Assembly: GCF_000829435.1 (NCBI RefSeq)
Contig: NZ_JXRP01000017.1
Span: forward strand, 62,001-126,000
Source of the DNA: Jeotgalibacillus soli
GTDB lineage: Bacteria > Bacillota > Bacilli > Bacillales > Jeotgalibacillaceae
Length of the DNA stretch: 64,000 bases
Direction of reading: 5' to 3'
The notes below the pieces were generated by a model. That model saw nothing but the letters and a program-made list of their open reading frames with translations. It was not told the origin of the DNA and did no database searches. A program made the translations under genes and the position numbers. Position 1 is the first letter of the stretch. Each line of letters starts with the position of its first letter. Of the stretch, positions 18,104 through 27,803 are shown piece after piece.

Positions 18104-18976
18104 TTAAGAAGAGTGTTGTTTTGGCAGTTCATTCAGGAAGAAGATTGCAAGTGTTCCTGTACCAGTATGTGCCCCGATTGCAGAACCTATCATATTGACA
18201 TAAAATGATTCGACGCCGAATTCTTCTTTAATCATCACAATCATTTCATTTGCTAGCTCTTCATCATCTCCATGGCTGATTCCAATCATTTGCCGATCAA
18301 GAGAAGCGCCTCGGTCTCTCATTACTTCTATAATTCTCTTAAGCAGCTTTTTACGCCCGCGCAGCTTTTCAAGAGGAACAAGCTTTCCATCTTCAACATG
18401 AAGCAATGGTTTGATATTAAGTAGTCCACCTATAAATGCCGAAGCTTTTGACACACGGCCTCCACGTGCTAAATAGTCCAAGTCTCCTACTGTAAAAAGA
18501 TGCTCCATATGCTGACAATGAAATTCCGCATCCTCTACAATAAGATCTCGTGACTTTCCTTCTTTCGCCAATTGAGCGGCTCTGTGAACAACTAATCCGT
18601 AGCCGAGTGAGGCACACATCGAGTCAATAATCACAAGGTCTAATGATGGATGCTCTTCCTTCACTTGATCTCGTACCATCACAGCTGTTTGATAAGTCCC
18701 TGATAGTTGGGAAGAAAATGCTATATAAAGTCCAGGGTTACCCGATAAAGCTAATTCAGTAAAGTATTCTTGCATTTGCTGAGGACTAGCTTGTGATGTC
18801 TTAGGCTGCTGTCCGCTTCGAATGGCGTCAAATACCTGTTTTGATTGGATTGTGACCAAATCTTCATGTTCTTCATCATCGATATGTACACGCAGCGAGA
18901 GTAAGGCAACCTCGTTTTCTTTAAAAAATTCTTTTGGTAAATCCGATGCACTGTCAGCAAATAATTGCAGTTTCAT
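18104..18976 (-). CDS. yitS: DegV family fatty-acid-binding protein (YitS)
   Basis: A 290-residue DegV protein. The N-terminus LQLFADSASDLP and FSSQLSGTYQTAVM are the family landmarks, and YLARGGRVSKASAFIGGLLNIKP follows near residue 170. DegV proteins bind fatty acids; some serve as FakB subunits that present exogenous fatty acids to the FakA kinase. It sits next to yitT, as yitS does in B. subtilis, which supports the name. An AAAAGGGTGATG site precedes the ATG. The CoA-disulfide reductase gene follows immediately. Confidence 0.88.
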   Translation of the reverse strand: MKLQLFADSASDLPKEFFKENEVALLSLRVHIDDEEHEDLVTIQSKQVFDAIRSGQQPKTSQASPQQMQEYFTELALSGNPGLYIAFSSQLSGTYQTAVMVRDQVKEEHPSLDLVIIDSMCASLGYGLVVHRAAQLAKEGKSRDLIVEDAEFHCQHMEHLFTVGDLDYLARGGRVSKASAFIGGLLNIKPLLHVEDGKLVPLEKLRGRKKLLKRIIEVMRDRGASLDRQMIGISHGDDEELANEMIVMIKEEFGVESFYVNMIGSAIGAHTGTGTLAIFFLNELPKQHSS

Positions 18977-19109
18977 TTTACATCACCCTTTTTCTTTTCA
19001 TTATTCTTTAAGTGTAGCGATTTCAAGAGGATTTTACAATCATATGGTGTAGCAGAAGAAAGAATAGGTTATGTAATAAAGGAAAGAATGATAAAAAGGA
19101 GGGCTATGC

Positions 19110-20003
19110 GTGCCAAAGAATTCAAAAAAATTCAGCTTATCGAGTGTATCAAATGAAACACTCTGGCTCGAAACTAGAAAAATGATGATCATCATTATTG
19201 GAGCGGTATTAAATGCAGTCTCACTTAATTTCTTTTTAATTCCTGCGAATGTCTTTGCGAGCGGTTTCACAGGACTTGCGCAGCTCTTATCCAATATTTT
19301 AAGTGAATTTACTCCGTTCTTTCTTTCAACAGGAATCCTGCTCATTGTATTAAATATACCAGCGTTCATTCTTGGATGGCTTAAGGTCGGAAAGATGTTC
19401 ACAATTTACAGCATAGTATCTGTTGGATTTACGACGCTATTTTTATCCATCATTCCAATTATGGAATTGTCATCTGATATTTTACTCAATGCGGTGTTTG
19501 GCGGTGTGATTGTCGGTGTCGGTGTTGGCTTCACGCTTAAGTGGGGAGCTTCAACAGGCGGGATGGACATTATCGCAATGGTTTTGTCACGCATGCATGA
19601 TAAACCAGTTGGAATATACTTTTTTAGTATGAACGCTGTGATTATCGGGACAGCCAGCTTGTTATTCGGATGGGAAGAAGGTCTGTATACACTGGTTGCA
19701 CTATACGTGTCTACACGTGTGATCGACTCAATTCATACACGTTATGAAAAGCTGACTGCAATGATAGTGACAAAGAAATCGGAAGAAGTTAAACAAGCCA
19801 TTCATGAAAGGCTTGTTCGCGGAATTACCATTGTACCGGCAAGAGGTGCATTTACGAATGAAAACAAGGAAATGCTTATAATTGTTATTACTCGCTATGA
19901 ATTGTTTGAACTGGAACGAATTATTCATAAGGTAGATCCACATGCTTTTACAAACATTGTTGAGACTGCTGGGATTTTTGGTTTCTTTCGTAAAGAACAA
20001 TAA
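19110..20003 (+). CDS. yitT: YitT family membrane protein (DUF161/DUF2179)
   Basis: A 297-residue membrane protein with five to six hydrophobic segments (about residues 25-190) and a cytosolic C-terminal DUF2179 domain (about 200-290, with ATERGITIVPARGAFTN-like sequence). GGVIVGVGVGFTLKWGASTGGMD is a family hallmark. The function of YitT proteins is unknown. It starts at GTG with AAAAAGGAGGG five to eight bases upstream. It is divergent from yitS and convergent with yitU, the order seen in B. subtilis. Confidence 0.87.
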   Translation: MPKNSKKFSLSSVSNETLWLETRKMMIIIIGAVLNAVSLNFFLIPANVFASGFTGLAQLLSNILSEFTPFFLSTGILLIVLNIPAFILGWLKVGKMFTIYSIVSVGFTTLFLSIIPIMELSSDILLNAVFGGVIVGVGVGFTLKWGASTGGMDIIAMVLSRMHDKPVGIYFFSMNAVIIGTASLLFGWEEGLYTLVALYVSTRVIDSIHTRYEKLTAMIVTKKSEEVKQAIHERLVRGITIVPARGAFTNENKEMLIIVITRYELFELERIIHKVDPHAFTNIVETAGIFGFFRKEQ

Positions 20004-20050
20004 AAGCTGGCTTTCTTGCCTATCTTTTGTGCAAGAAAGCCAGCTTTTAT
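20002..20050. terminator. Bidirectional terminator between yitT and yitU
   Basis: A near-perfect 18-bp stem, AAAAGCTGGCTTTCTTGC with its complement, closes an 11-base loop and overlaps the yitT stop. A and T runs on both sides let it work for both convergent genes. Confidence 0.85.
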
Positions 20051-20087
20051 TAGGTCAGCTCTGGTAATGAACGAGCCGTTTTGTGTA

Positions 20088-20894
20088 TTAAAGATTTAGT
20101 TTTTCCTCAAGGAAAATAGCAATTCCATTTTCTTCGTTGGAAGCCGTGACAGCATTTGCGATAGATTTTACCGATTCAATTCCATTTCCCATCGCAACAC
20201 CAGTTCCGGCGTATTTCAGCATCTCCAAATCATTATCCTCATCCCCAAAGGCAATAATATGATCTTGAGAGATTTGCATAGATTCAGCTACTTTTTGTAT
20301 CCCAACTGCTTTATTCAAGCCGCTTTTTACAAGCTCGATTACATGCCACGGAGCACCCCATCTGCGGTGATCAATTACCTCTGCATGGACATCACTTAAA
20401 TGCTGGCGGATGTCCTGTACATGCTCTTCTTCTGCATGGATAAGCAAGCTGGTGGGATTACCAGGAAGATATGTGCGAAGATCTCCGGTTTGAATAGAAG
20501 GATTGCCAAAATTAAAGATTTCTAATAGTTTTTCATCATGATAATGCAAATACACATCATCTAAAATCTCTGCAATAATGTTATGAAATTTAAAATCCTG
20601 GCAGGCTTCGATGATTTCTTTTACAACATCAAGACTCATTGGTTCATGATGAATGCCCCATTGTGTATTTAGCGGATTATGAACGAACGCTCCATTGAAA
20701 TTGACAATGGGTGTGGACAAGCCAAGTTCTTTATAATATTGCTCGCTCGCACGATAAGGACGTCCCGTCGCAATCATCACTTCATGTCCGTATTCTTTCG
20801 CTTTTAAAAGCGTGCGTTTTGTACGCTCGGAAATCATTTTTTCTTCGGTCAATAATGTTCCATCAAGATCGAGTACAATTAGATGCTGTTCCAT
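20088..20894 (-). CDS. yitU: HAD superfamily (Cof-type) phosphatase YitU
   Basis: A 268-residue haloacid-dehalogenase phosphatase with a C2 cap. Motif I is LDLDGTLLTEE (nucleophile Asp), motif II is IATGRP, motif III includes the Lys of SGLNKAVGIQ, and motif IV is FGDEDNDLEML. B. subtilis YitU dephosphorylates a riboflavin precursor in vitro, and related enzymes act on FMN or sugar phosphates; the physiological substrate here is not certain. It has its own transcript, with an AAGGAG site before the ATG, and lies between yitT and the divergent yitV. Confidence 0.87.
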   Translation of the reverse strand: MEQHLIVLDLDGTLLTEEKMISERTKRTLLKAKEYGHEVMIATGRPYRASEQYYKELGLSTPIVNFNGAFVHNPLNTQWGIHHEPMSLDVVKEIIEACQDFKFHNIIAEILDDVYLHYHDEKLLEIFNFGNPSIQTGDLRTYLPGNPTSLLIHAEEEHVQDIRQHLSDVHAEVIDHRRWGAPWHVIELVKSGLNKAVGIQKVAESMQISQDHIIAFGDEDNDLEMLKYAGTGVAMGNGIESVKSIANAVTASNEENGIAIFLEEKLNL

Positions 20895-21095
20895 TTGCTA
20901 GGTTCTCCTTTAGTCGCTAGTAATATAGTAAAATTTGGTATTAAATTTATTCGATTTTTCTTTCATTTGTATTGTACCATTTTTATGGATGTTTACGCAT
21001 TTCCCCTGATTTATACATGTATGCGGCATGCCAGAAATTGTCTTTTATGATAAGATGATTGAAATGTAAGTGCAGTAATGAAAGGAGTAAAAAAG

Positions 21096-21863
21096 ATGAT
21101 CACGGTGGAGAGACAAACCATGCATACGATTCCCTATTTACATATTGTGAAAAATGAAGCTCGATCAAGGCAGAAACCAACGATCTTTTTTATACATGGT
21201 TTTACTAGTGCAAAGGAGCACAATCTGCATTACGCTTATTTATATGCAGAGAAAGGGTACAGAGTCATTCTGCCGGATGCGCCTCTGCATGGTGAACGCG
21301 ATGAAGGACTAGATGAGACCACACTGAGTACTCGATTTTGGAACATGGTCATAAAAGCGATTCATGAGGTAGAACTGATTAAAAATGAATTATGTAGACA
21401 AGAATTAATTGATGAGAGCCGTATTGGACTAGCAGGTACGTCTATGGGCGGGATCATAACGCTTGGAGCGCTTACTCAATATGATTGGATCAAAGTAGGT
21501 GTCAGCCTTATGGGATCACCTGCTTATGTAGGATTTGCACAAGCACAGATCGATCACTTTAAGAAAAATGGGTTCACGCTTCCGATGTCAGAGGAAGAAA
21601 TTCAGCATCAGCTTCAAACTCTTGCTTCCTATGATTTAAGTCTTCATAAAGAAAAGCTCAACAATCGCCCGCTTCTTTTCTGGCATGGTACGGCTGATAC
21701 GGTTGTCCCATTTGGCCCAACCTATGCGTTTTATAAGTCGATCCTTCCAGATTATGAATCACATCCAGAGCACCTTCGTTTTATCACAGAAGAAGGGGAA
21801 GGACATAAGGTATCGAGAGAGGGGCTTCTTCAATCGGTAACGTGGTTTGAACGCTATCTTTAA
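21096..21863 (+). CDS. yitV: Alpha/beta hydrolase YitV
   Basis: A 255-residue alpha/beta hydrolase of the prolyl-oligopeptidase/esterase kind. The oxyanion-hole motif is IFFIHGFTSAKE, the nucleophile elbow is GLAGTSMGGIITL (Ser), the acid is likely in HGTADTVVPF and the His in EEGEGHKVSREG. The substrate is unknown. The ATG at 21096 follows AAAGGAG by eight bases; the in-frame ATG at 21078 overlaps that site. It precedes yitW, as in B. subtilis, but a separate promoter lies between them. Confidence 0.87.
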   Translation: MITVERQTMHTIPYLHIVKNEARSRQKPTIFFIHGFTSAKEHNLHYAYLYAEKGYRVILPDAPLHGERDEGLDETTLSTRFWNMVIKAIHEVELIKNELCRQELIDESRIGLAGTSMGGIITLGALTQYDWIKVGVSLMGSPAYVGFAQAQIDHFKKNGFTLPMSEEEIQHQLQTLASYDLSLHKEKLNNRPLLFWHGTADTVVPFGPTYAFYKSILPDYESHPEHLRFITEEGEGHKVSREGLLQSVTWFERYL

Positions 21864-21874
21864 TCCATAACGTT

Positions 21875-21902
21875 TTGACTGTGGGTGTAAGTCTGATATG
21901 AT
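21875..21902 (+). promoter_or_regulatory. Predicted yitW promoter
   Basis: TTGACT (21875-21880) and TATGAT (21897-21902) are separated by 16 bases, a good sigma-A promoter about 30 bases before the yitW start. Confidence 0.65.
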
Positions 21903-21934
21903 AGCTATATAGTATATGCATAAGGAGTGATAAC

Positions 21935-22243
21935 ATGGATCAAGAAATAAAAGACAGCATTATGGGTGCGCTTGAACAAGTAATCGATCCTGAGCTGGGT
22001 ATCGATATCGTTAACCTTGGCTTAGTTTATGATGTTAATATGGACGAAAATGGAAATACCGAAGTCAAAATGACGCTTACTTCCATGGGTTGTCCATTGG
22101 CTCCGGTTATTGTCGATCAGGTCAAAGCAGCATTAGCGGATGTTCCTGAGGTGAAGGAAGTTGACGTAAACATCGTTTGGAGTCCACCTTGGAATAAAGA
22201 CAATATGTCACGCTACGCAAAAATTGCATTGGGCATTACCTGA
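21935..22243 (+). CDS. yitW: MIP18/DUF59 family Fe-S assembly protein YitW
   Basis: A 102-residue DUF59 (MIP18/SufT-type) protein. The motif IDPELGIDIVNLGLVYD near residues 16-32 and the conserved Cys in LTSMGCPLAP are the family signature. Relatives help mature iron-sulfur proteins. A TAAGGAGTG site precedes the ATG, and a strong terminator follows, so it is monocistronic. Confidence 0.9.
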   Translation: MDQEIKDSIMGALEQVIDPELGIDIVNLGLVYDVNMDENGNTEVKMTLTSMGCPLAPVIVDQVKAALADVPEVKEVDVNIVWSPPWNKDNMSRYAKIALGIT

Positions 22244-22255
22244 TTGAATAGGGGG

Positions 22256-22295
22256 GAGATCACGCCAAATGGCGTGATCTCTTTTTTATTTTTTA
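22256..22295 (+). terminator. Terminator of yitW
   Basis: GAGATCACGCC and GGCGTGATCTC form a perfect 11-bp stem around AAAT, followed by TTTTTTATTTTTT. Confidence 0.92.
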
Positions 22296-22388
22296 AATTT
22301 TTATCGAGGCTCAGTGGTATTTATCGAAGCGCACCAAGTCAGATGTTCAACACTATCCTTTCACCCGAAAAATAGATAAACTTACATA

Positions 22389-22426
22389 AAAAAATAGACT
22401 GCGCTACCAGCGCAGTCTATTTTTTT
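22389..22426. terminator. Terminator of uppP
   Basis: AAAATAGACTGCGCT and its complement form a 15-bp stem around a three-base loop, with A and T runs on both sides. It overlaps the uppP stop codon on the minus strand. Confidence 0.85.
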
Positions 22427-23252
22427 ATAGGTTAATTACTAATAGCACAATAGGACCTACAATTAAGCAATAGATCGCAAAATAAATCAGGTTGCCTTTG
22501 GCCATAATACCCATAAACCATTTTAATGAAAAATAAGAAGCAATTAGAGAGGCTAGGAACGCTAGTACATAAGGCAGCCACAGTTCAGCTAGTCTAGGGT
22601 CATTAATGAAATCGGAGATACTTAGGATCATTCCCCCAAGGCTTACCGGTATAAACAATAGGAAAGAAAAACGAAGAGCCGTTTCTTGATGAATGCCTCT
22701 TGCGATTGCGGCAATCATCGTTGCCCCGCTTCGACTGATACCAGGTATAAGCGCAACCGCTTGTACAAGACCAATTATAACAGCATCCTTCATTGTTAGT
22801 CCGGCCTCGCCCCGATTGCCTCGCATATTTCGAATGATAAACAGGGCGATCCCTGTAATCATTAGTGTTATTGCGACAACGGTAACAGTGGAAAATCGAG
22901 AAATATCCTCATTGAACAGTAGACCCAATACACCTGCTGGAATTGTTCCGATAATCAAAAATATAATGAAATTGAATTCTTTCTTATCTTCAGGGTTACG
23001 CGTTTTAACAAAAGAAAGTCCCCTTACGACTAGACGAGAAATATCGTTTCGGTAAATGATTAGGACGGCAATTAATGAAGCTGTATTTACAAGTAATTCA
23101 AAAGTAAATGAATCTCCACCAATATCAATTCCTAAAAAATGCTGTGCGAGCTGTAAGTGCCCGCTTGAAGAGATGGGGATTGGTTCGGTAAAGCCTTGCA
23201 ATAACCCCAGAAACACGTATTTTAAAATTATGTATAGTTGTTCTAACTCCAT
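22425..23252 (-). CDS. uppP: Undecaprenyl-diphosphatase UppP (BacA)
   Basis: A 275-residue integral membrane phosphatase that recycles undecaprenyl pyrophosphate for cell-wall synthesis and confers some bacitracin tolerance. The first active-site motif, [15 protein letters not shown], is at about residues 17-31 and the second, [13 protein letters not shown], at about 165-177; about eight membrane segments are predicted. The ATG at 23252 lies six bases after GGAGG; the upstream ATG in the longer frame overlaps that site. It is divergent from clpB. Confidence 0.93.
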   Translation of the reverse strand: MELEQLYIILKYVFLGLLQGFTEPIPISSSGHLQLAQHFLGIDIGGDSFTFELLVNTASLIAVLIIYRNDISRLVVRGLSFVKTRNPEDKKEFNFIIFLIIGTIPAGVLGLLFNEDISRFSTVTVVAITLMITGIALFIIRNMRGNRGEAGLTMKDAVIIGLVQAVALIPGISRSGATMIAAIARGIHQETALRFSFLLFIPVSLGGMILSISDFINDPRLAELWLPYVLAFLASLIASYFSLKWFMGIMAKGNLIYFAIYCLIVGPIVLLVINL

Positions 23253-23335
23253 AAAAACCTCCATTAATCATGATCTCAAAATAAACACTAATCCTAATTT
23301 AATCATCTAACTTGTATCATGTAAAGTTAATACTC

Positions 23336-23365
23336 TTTACAATTTCGTGAAGAAGATGATACGAT
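23336..23365 (+). promoter_or_regulatory. Predicted clpB promoter
   Basis: TTTACA (23336-23341) and TACGAT (23360-23365) are separated by 18 bases. The CtsR box begins nine bases after the -10 element, around the expected start. Confidence 0.5.
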
Positions 23366-23373
23366 ATTCAAAA

Positions 23374-23390
23374 GGTCAAAATAGGTCAAA
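23374..23390 (+). promoter_or_regulatory. CtsR operator of clpB
   Basis: GGTCAAAATAGGTCAAA contains two perfect GGTCAAA heptads three bases apart, the defining CtsR site. It lies between the predicted -10 and the ribosome site, so CtsR should repress clpB until heat or protein stress. Confidence 0.93.
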
Positions 23391-23401
23391 GAGGTGATAA
23401 T

Positions 23402-26002
23402 ATGAATCCGGAACAAATGACGATGAAGGTTCAGGAAGCATTTACAAACGGTCAAAAGCTAGCTGTTGAACATCGACACACGATCATTGAAGTCGAACAT
23501 TTATTTCTCGCCATGTTACAAGATTCAGACGGACTCGCTCGTCAAATTTTAAATAAACTCCAAATAGAAAGCTCTGATCTTATCCAATTTATTTTAACAA
23601 AGATAATGAATCTTCCCGTAGTAAGCGGTGAACAAGTGAAATATGGTTCGCATGTATCAAATCAGGTTCAACAATGGTTTCATTACGCGACGGAGGAACA
23701 GCAGGCATATGGGGACGAATATGTTTCTGTTGAACATATGATGCTTACACTAATGAAACTTCCCTATACATCACCCGTAAATTATTTAAAGAAACAGAAG
23801 ATTGAAGAACATCAAATACGAGAAGTAGTTAATGCGATTAGGGGGAACCGGAAAGTGACATCACAAAATCCTGAAGTTACATATGAAGCTTTGTCTAAAT
23901 ATGGACGTGATCTCGTTGAGGAAGTACGTCTTGGCAAGGTGGATCCAGTCATCGGACGTGATGCAGAAATCCGTCATGTGATAAGAATTTTATCGAGAAA
24001 AACAAAAAATAATCCTGTCTTAATTGGTGAACCAGGTGTTGGGAAGACAGCGATTGTTGAAGGATTAGCCCAGCGAATAGTGCGAAAGGATGTACCGGAA
24101 GGACTTAAGGGGAAGACCGTGTTTGAATTGGATATGGGTGCACTTGTAGCAGGTGCGAAATTCCGAGGTGAGTTTGAAGAACGATTAAAGGCTATACTCG
24201 CAGAAGTCAAAAACAGCAATGGTCAAATTTTATTGTTTATTGACGAGCTTCATACCATCGTTGGTGCAGGGAAAACGGAAGGCGCAATGGATGCAGGAAA
24301 TATGCTTAAGCCAATGCTGGCCCGAGGAGAAATTCACTGTATCGGGGCTACAACATTAAACGAACATCGTCAATATATTGAAAAAGACCCTGCTCTTGAA
24401 CGCCGCTTTCAGCAGGTGTTGGTTCAGGAGCCTAATGAAGAGGATGCCATTTCAATTTTAAGGGGATTAAAAGAACGTTTTGAAATTCACCATGGAGTCA
24501 ATATACATGACCGTGCATTAGTTGCTGCTGTATCGCTATCTAACCGATACATTACCGATCGTTTTCTCCCCGATAAAGCCATTGATCTGGTGGACGAAGC
24601 ATGTGCCATGATTCGTACTGAAATTGACTCCATGCCTTCAGAGCTGGATGAATCTACAAGAAGGGTCATGCAGCTTGAGATTGAAGAGGCGGCCCTGTCA
24701 AAAGAAACAGACCTGGCAAGTAAGGAAAGATTAGTTGCTTTACGTAAGGAATTAGCCGATTTGAAAGAAAAAAGCGACGCAATGAGAGAAAAATGGGAGC
24801 ATGAAAAGCAGTCTCTTAAAACACTTCAGCAAAAAAGAGAAGAACTCGAGCAATTAAGAAGAGAGCTGGAGGAGGCGGAGGGAGATTATAACTTAACGAA
24901 AGCTGCTGAACTAAAACATGGCCGTATTCCTATTGCTGAGAAGGAGCTTGCAAAATTTGAACAGGAAATTTCACAGCATAAAGGGGAAGACAGACTTGTA
25001 CGTGAAGAGGTGTCTGAGGATGAAATTACAAGTATCGTAGCAAGGTGGACGGGAATTCCAGTTGATCGATTAATGGAAGGTGAGCGTCAAAAGCTACTTA
25101 AGCTTGAGGAGCTTTTAGCCCGAAGAGTGATCGGTCAGCCTGAAGCAGTTCAGCTTGTTAGTGAAGCCGTTATTCGAGCACGTGCCGGAATAAAGGATCC
25201 AAATCGTCCAATTGGTTCTTTTATCTTTTTAGGACCTACCGGAGTTGGAAAAACAGAACTGGCAAAGACGCTTGCGATGACGCTTTTTGACAGTGAGCAG
25301 CAGATGATTCGCATTGACATGTCCGAATATATGGAAAAACATGCGGTGGCCAGATTAATTGGGGCACCTCCTGGATATATTGGGTACGAAGAAGGCGGCC
25401 AGTTGACTGAAGCGGTTAGAAGAAAACCGTATTCTGTCATCCTTTTGGATGAGATTGAAAAAGCCCACCCGGAGGTTTTTAACATTTTACTTCAAATGCT
25501 GGATGATGGTCGAATTACTGATTCGAAAGGAAGAACGGTCGATTTTCGCAATACCATTATCATAATGACTTCGAATCTTGGCTCGTCCTATATGCTTGAA
25601 AAGCCCGGTGAAGAAGTTTTATCTGCAGTACGCGATCAAGTGATGGCAGAACTTAGAAGGCATTTTAGGCCTGAGCTGTTAAATCGAATCGATGATATCG
25701 TGTTATTTAAACCATTGTCGACTCAGCATATGAGTGGTATTGTTCAAAAGCTCGTAAATGAATTAAGCACTAGGCTTTCTGAACAGCATATTAACTTAGT
25801 TGTTTCTGATGAAGCAGCAGCATTTATTGCTGAAGCTGCCTACGATCCTGCTTTTGGTGCAAGACCATTGAAGCGATACATTCAACGGGAGCTTGAAACG
25901 GTTCTTGCTAAGGAATTAATTAAGGGGAAGATCCAATCTCATCAAACCGTCTATGTGGAACTTGGGAATAATGGCCTGACAGTAATGCCGAAAGATAAAT
26001 AA
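23402..26002 (+). CDS. clpB: ATP-dependent disaggregase ClpB
   Basis: An 866-residue Hsp100 chaperone that pulls apart protein aggregates with DnaK. Order: Clp N-domain (residues 1-150), AAA1 with Walker [17 protein letters not shown] (about 205) and Walker [11 protein letters not shown], a long coiled middle domain (about 410-520, rich in Lys/Glu), AAA2 with [15 protein letters not shown] (about 610) and [12 protein letters not shown], and a C-terminal domain. There is no ClpP-binding loop of the ClpA/ClpC kind visible, and the middle domain is full length, both typical of ClpB. The GAGGTGATAAT ribosome site directly follows the CtsR box. B. subtilis 168 lacks clpB; other Bacillus species carry it near here. 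Confidence 0.96.
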   Translation: MNPEQMTMKVQEAFTNGQKLAVEHRHTIIEVEHLFLAMLQDSDGLARQILNKLQIESSDLIQFILTKIMNLPVVSGEQVKYGSHVSNQVQQWFHYATEEQQAYGDEYVSVEHMMLTLMKLPYTSPVNYLKKQKIEEHQIREVVNAIRGNRKVTSQNPEVTYEALSKYGRDLVEEVRLGKVDPVIGRDAEIRHVIRILSRKTKNNPVLIGEPGVGKTAIVEGLAQRIVRKDVPEGLKGKTVFELDMGALVAGAKFRGEFEERLKAILAEVKNSNGQILLFIDELHTIVGAGKTEGAMDAGNMLKPMLARGEIHCIGATTLNEHRQYIEKDPALERRFQQVLVQEPNEEDAISILRGLKERFEIHHGVNIHDRALVAAVSLSNRYITDRFLPDKAIDLVDEACAMIRTEIDSMPSELDESTRRVMQLEIEEAALSKETDLASKERLVALRKELADLKEKSDAMREKWEHEKQSLKTLQQKREELEQLRRELEEAEGDYNLTKAAELKHGRIPIAEKELAKFEQEISQHKGEDRLVREEVSEDEITSIVARWTGIPVDRLMEGERQKLLKLEELLARRVIGQPEAVQLVSEAVIRARAGIKDPNRPIGSFIFLGPTGVGKTELAKTLAMTLFDSEQQMIRIDMSEYMEKHAVARLIGAPPGYIGYEEGGQLTEAVRRKPYSVILLDEIEKAHPEVFNILLQMLDDGRITDSKGRTVDFRNTIIIMTSNLGSSYMLEKPGEEVLSAVRDQVMAELRRHFRPELLNRIDDIVLFKPLSTQHMSGIVQKLVNELSTRLSEQHINLVVSDEAAAFIAEAAYDPAFGARPLKRYIQRELETVLAKELIKGKIQSHQTVYVELGNNGLTVMPKDK

Positions 26003-26047
26003 AAAGCCATGATTCCGCTTAATCAAAAGCGGGATCATGGCTTTTTT
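26001..26047. terminator. Bidirectional terminator between clpB and yjzD
   Basis: AAAAAGCCATGATTCCGCTT pairs with AAGCGGGATCATGGCTTTTTT, with one mismatch, around a short loop. It overlaps the ends of both convergent genes. Confidence 0.88.
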
Positions 26048-26237
26048 AATGTTCTTCTGCTTGTGGTGCTGGGATGATCGCTCCAAGAACGAAAATCATC
26101 ACCGTCGTGAGAACAGAAAGAATAAGACCTGTCATAAAATCAAACGGCACTCCGTTCATAGAACTTACAACATATGTGGTCATCTGAATAAGTAGAAATG
26201 ACCAAATAAATGTCCAAATATACGGCAAGGAAGTCAC
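26046..26237 (-). CDS. yjzD: Small membrane protein YjzD (DUF2929)
   Basis: A 63-residue protein with two hydrophobic segments, MTSLPYIWTFIWSFLLIQMT and a second at about residues 32-55, ending in a polar AEEH tail. It matches the DUF2929/YjzD family in size and layout. The function is unknown. It lies upstream of med-comZ on the opposite strand, as yjzD does in B. subtilis. A GGAAGT-type ribosome site precedes the ATG. Confidence 0.78.
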   Translation of the reverse strand: MTSLPYIWTFIWSFLLIQMTTYVVSSMNGVPFDFMTGLILSVLTTVMIFVLGAIIPAPQAEEH

Positions 26238-26455
26238 CTCATTTCTTATTCCTGCTATAGCTGGGTAAAATACTCGTCTCTTATTTTATCACAAGTTTGA
26301 TCAAAAGAAAGAACGACAATCGTAAAAAATGAAAACCTTTTCGCTGTTTTGTGACAATATTCGTAAGCTTCGTCAGGAAGTAACTCTATCTAAAATCAGT
26401 AAGCACTAGTACAATATACTTGAATAAATGGGAATTAAATGTAAGGGGTCTACAA

Positions 26456-27420
26456 ATGAATTTATTTAAATGGTTCTTTATGCTGATATTCGCTGTATGG
26501 TTGGCAGGCTGCTCTTCAATCTCGTCAATTAACGAACCACAAGCGGTTGGCTTATTAGTTCCAGGAACAATCGATGATCAAGTGTGGGGTGAAAAGGGCT
26601 ATAAAGGATTACTTTCCATTTAAAATCAATACGGTCATAACATTTATTATAAAGAAAATATGACATCAGAAGAAGGGGTTCGTCACATCGTTGAAGAATA
26701 TTCAAAAATGGGCGTCTCAATTATATTTGGTCATGGTGAAGAATATGTCTCTCCATTCAACAAAATTGCAGTCGACTACCCGGATATCCATTTCGTCAGC
26801 TTTAACGGTGAAGCAACAGAAGAGAATACTACAACGTTAAACTTTGAAGGATATGCAAGGGGATTTTTTGCGGGAATGGTCGCAGCACACCAATCAAACA
26901 GCAAGCAAATAGGTGTGATTGCGGCTAAGGAATGGCAGCCTGAAGTGAAGGCTATATGGATGGAGCACAAAAGCAACATCCTTCCATAATGGTATCCATT
27001 CACTATACAGATGACTGGGACAATCAGGAAGCAGCGCTAAATGCCTTAGAAAATATGAAGCAAAATGATGTTGATGTTGTTTATCCAGCAGGGGATGGTT
27101 TCAACATTGAAGTTATCCAGCAATTAAAAGAAGATGGTCTTTTTGCGATTGGTTATGTGGCAGATCAAGCTGAACTTGGAAGTGGAACGGTATTAACCAG
27201 CACTGTTCAGCATGCAGGAAAAGTGTATAATTGGGTTATGGAAAGACAAATGAATGGTACTTTGCCGTCCGGTTTGTTATCGTTTGATTTTGAGGATGAT
27301 ATGATTACACTTGGAGCATTCAGTCCCGAGGTTGATCAAGCCTTTAAGGAAGAAATCCTAACGGCCGTAGAGCATTACCGTGAGACGGGGCAATTGGAAG
27401 CCTCCGCTGTTCGTCCATAA
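26456..27420 (+). pseudogene. med: Decayed med (BMP-family lipoprotein, competence regulator)
   Basis: The remains encode a Med/BMP-family lipoprotein of about 320 residues: signal with lipobox WLAGCSS, then PQAVGLLVPGTIDDQVWGEKGYKG, IIFGHGEEYVSPF, YARGFFAGMVAAHQSN, YTDDWDNQEAALNALENM and DVVYPAGDGFN. Two lesions break it. A TAA at 26621-26623 interrupts the frame after GLLSI, and a one-base loss near 26951-26953 shifts the frame before MDGAQKQHP. Everything else aligns without gaps across the three pieces. In B. subtilis Med is a positive regulator of comK expression. comZ follows 27 bases later and is intact. A sequencing error could explain one lesion, less easily two. Confidence 0.9.
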
Positions 27421-27447
27421 TTATTAAAGCAGAAAGGTGAGAATAGA

Positions 27448-27630
27448 ATGTCACAAGATAAAACAATGGAATTTATGGCAATTGCAATGAAATATTTGCC
27501 TGAAGCAAAAGAGAGAATGGAACAAGCAGGCATTGAAGTATCCATTGAAGCACTGCAGCCGTTTATGGGTATATTTGCTAAAGCAATGAACGATGCCTAT
27601 GAACTAGGTCGTAAAGAAGCAACAAAATAA
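27448..27630 (+). CDS. comZ: ComG operon repressor ComZ
   Basis: A 60-residue protein beginning MSQDKTMEFMAIAMKYLPEA and containing SIEALQPFMGIF and a coiled C-terminal AKAMNDAYELGRKEA. It matches B. subtilis ComZ, which lies behind med and lowers comG expression. An AGAAAGGTGAG ribosome site precedes the ATG. It probably depended on the med transcript; whether it is still expressed now that med is broken is unclear. A long hairpin terminator follows. Confidence 0.9.
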   Translation: MSQDKTMEFMAIAMKYLPEAKERMEQAGIEVSIEALQPFMGIFAKAMNDAYELGRKEATK

Positions 27631-27641
27631 TGAATATGTTT

Positions 27642-27719
27642 AGAGCACAAGGCTATAGATCAACTTTGGAAAAGGGGAACAAACCGAATTGATCAGATGA
27701 GCTTTGTGCTCTTTTTTTG
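27642..27719 (+). terminator. Long-stem terminator after comZ
   Basis: AGAGCACAAGGCT (27642-27654) pairs with AGCTTTGTGCTCT (27700-27712), followed by TTTTTTT. The 45-base loop contains its own complementary pair, GATCAA (27658-27663) and TTGATC (27689-27694), which would stack on the main stem. Confidence 0.8.
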
Positions 27720-27729
27720 ATATACAGAG

Positions 27730-27758
27730 TTGAAATAAAGAACAGGATCATATAAAAT
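27730..27758 (+). promoter_or_regulatory. Predicted fabH-fabF promoter
   Basis: TTGAAA (27730-27735) and TAAAAT (27753-27758) are separated by 17 bases. A FapR-like site begins at the end of the -10 element. Confidence 0.55.
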
Positions 27759-27775
27759 TAGGACCAAGTCATAAT
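27758..27775. promoter_or_regulatory. FapR-like operator upstream of fabH
   Basis: TTAGGACCAAGTCATAAT differs at three of 18 positions from the B. subtilis-type FapR site TTAGTACCTAGTCTTAAT as I recall it, and it overlaps the predicted start. FapR represses fatty-acid synthesis genes and is released by malonyl-CoA. Confidence 0.6.
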
Positions 27776-27803
27776 AATTGATAATAGTTTTTTACTATAC
27801 ATC

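Noticed and set aside
22693-23055. 120-codon open frame antisense to uppP
   Set aside because: It mirrors the conserved UppP motifs and has no ribosome site.
26660-26989. A separate 109-residue gene inside the med region
   Set aside because: It is in frame with the upstream lipoprotein fragment across one TAA and continues the same BMP-family domain, so it is a piece of the broken med gene.
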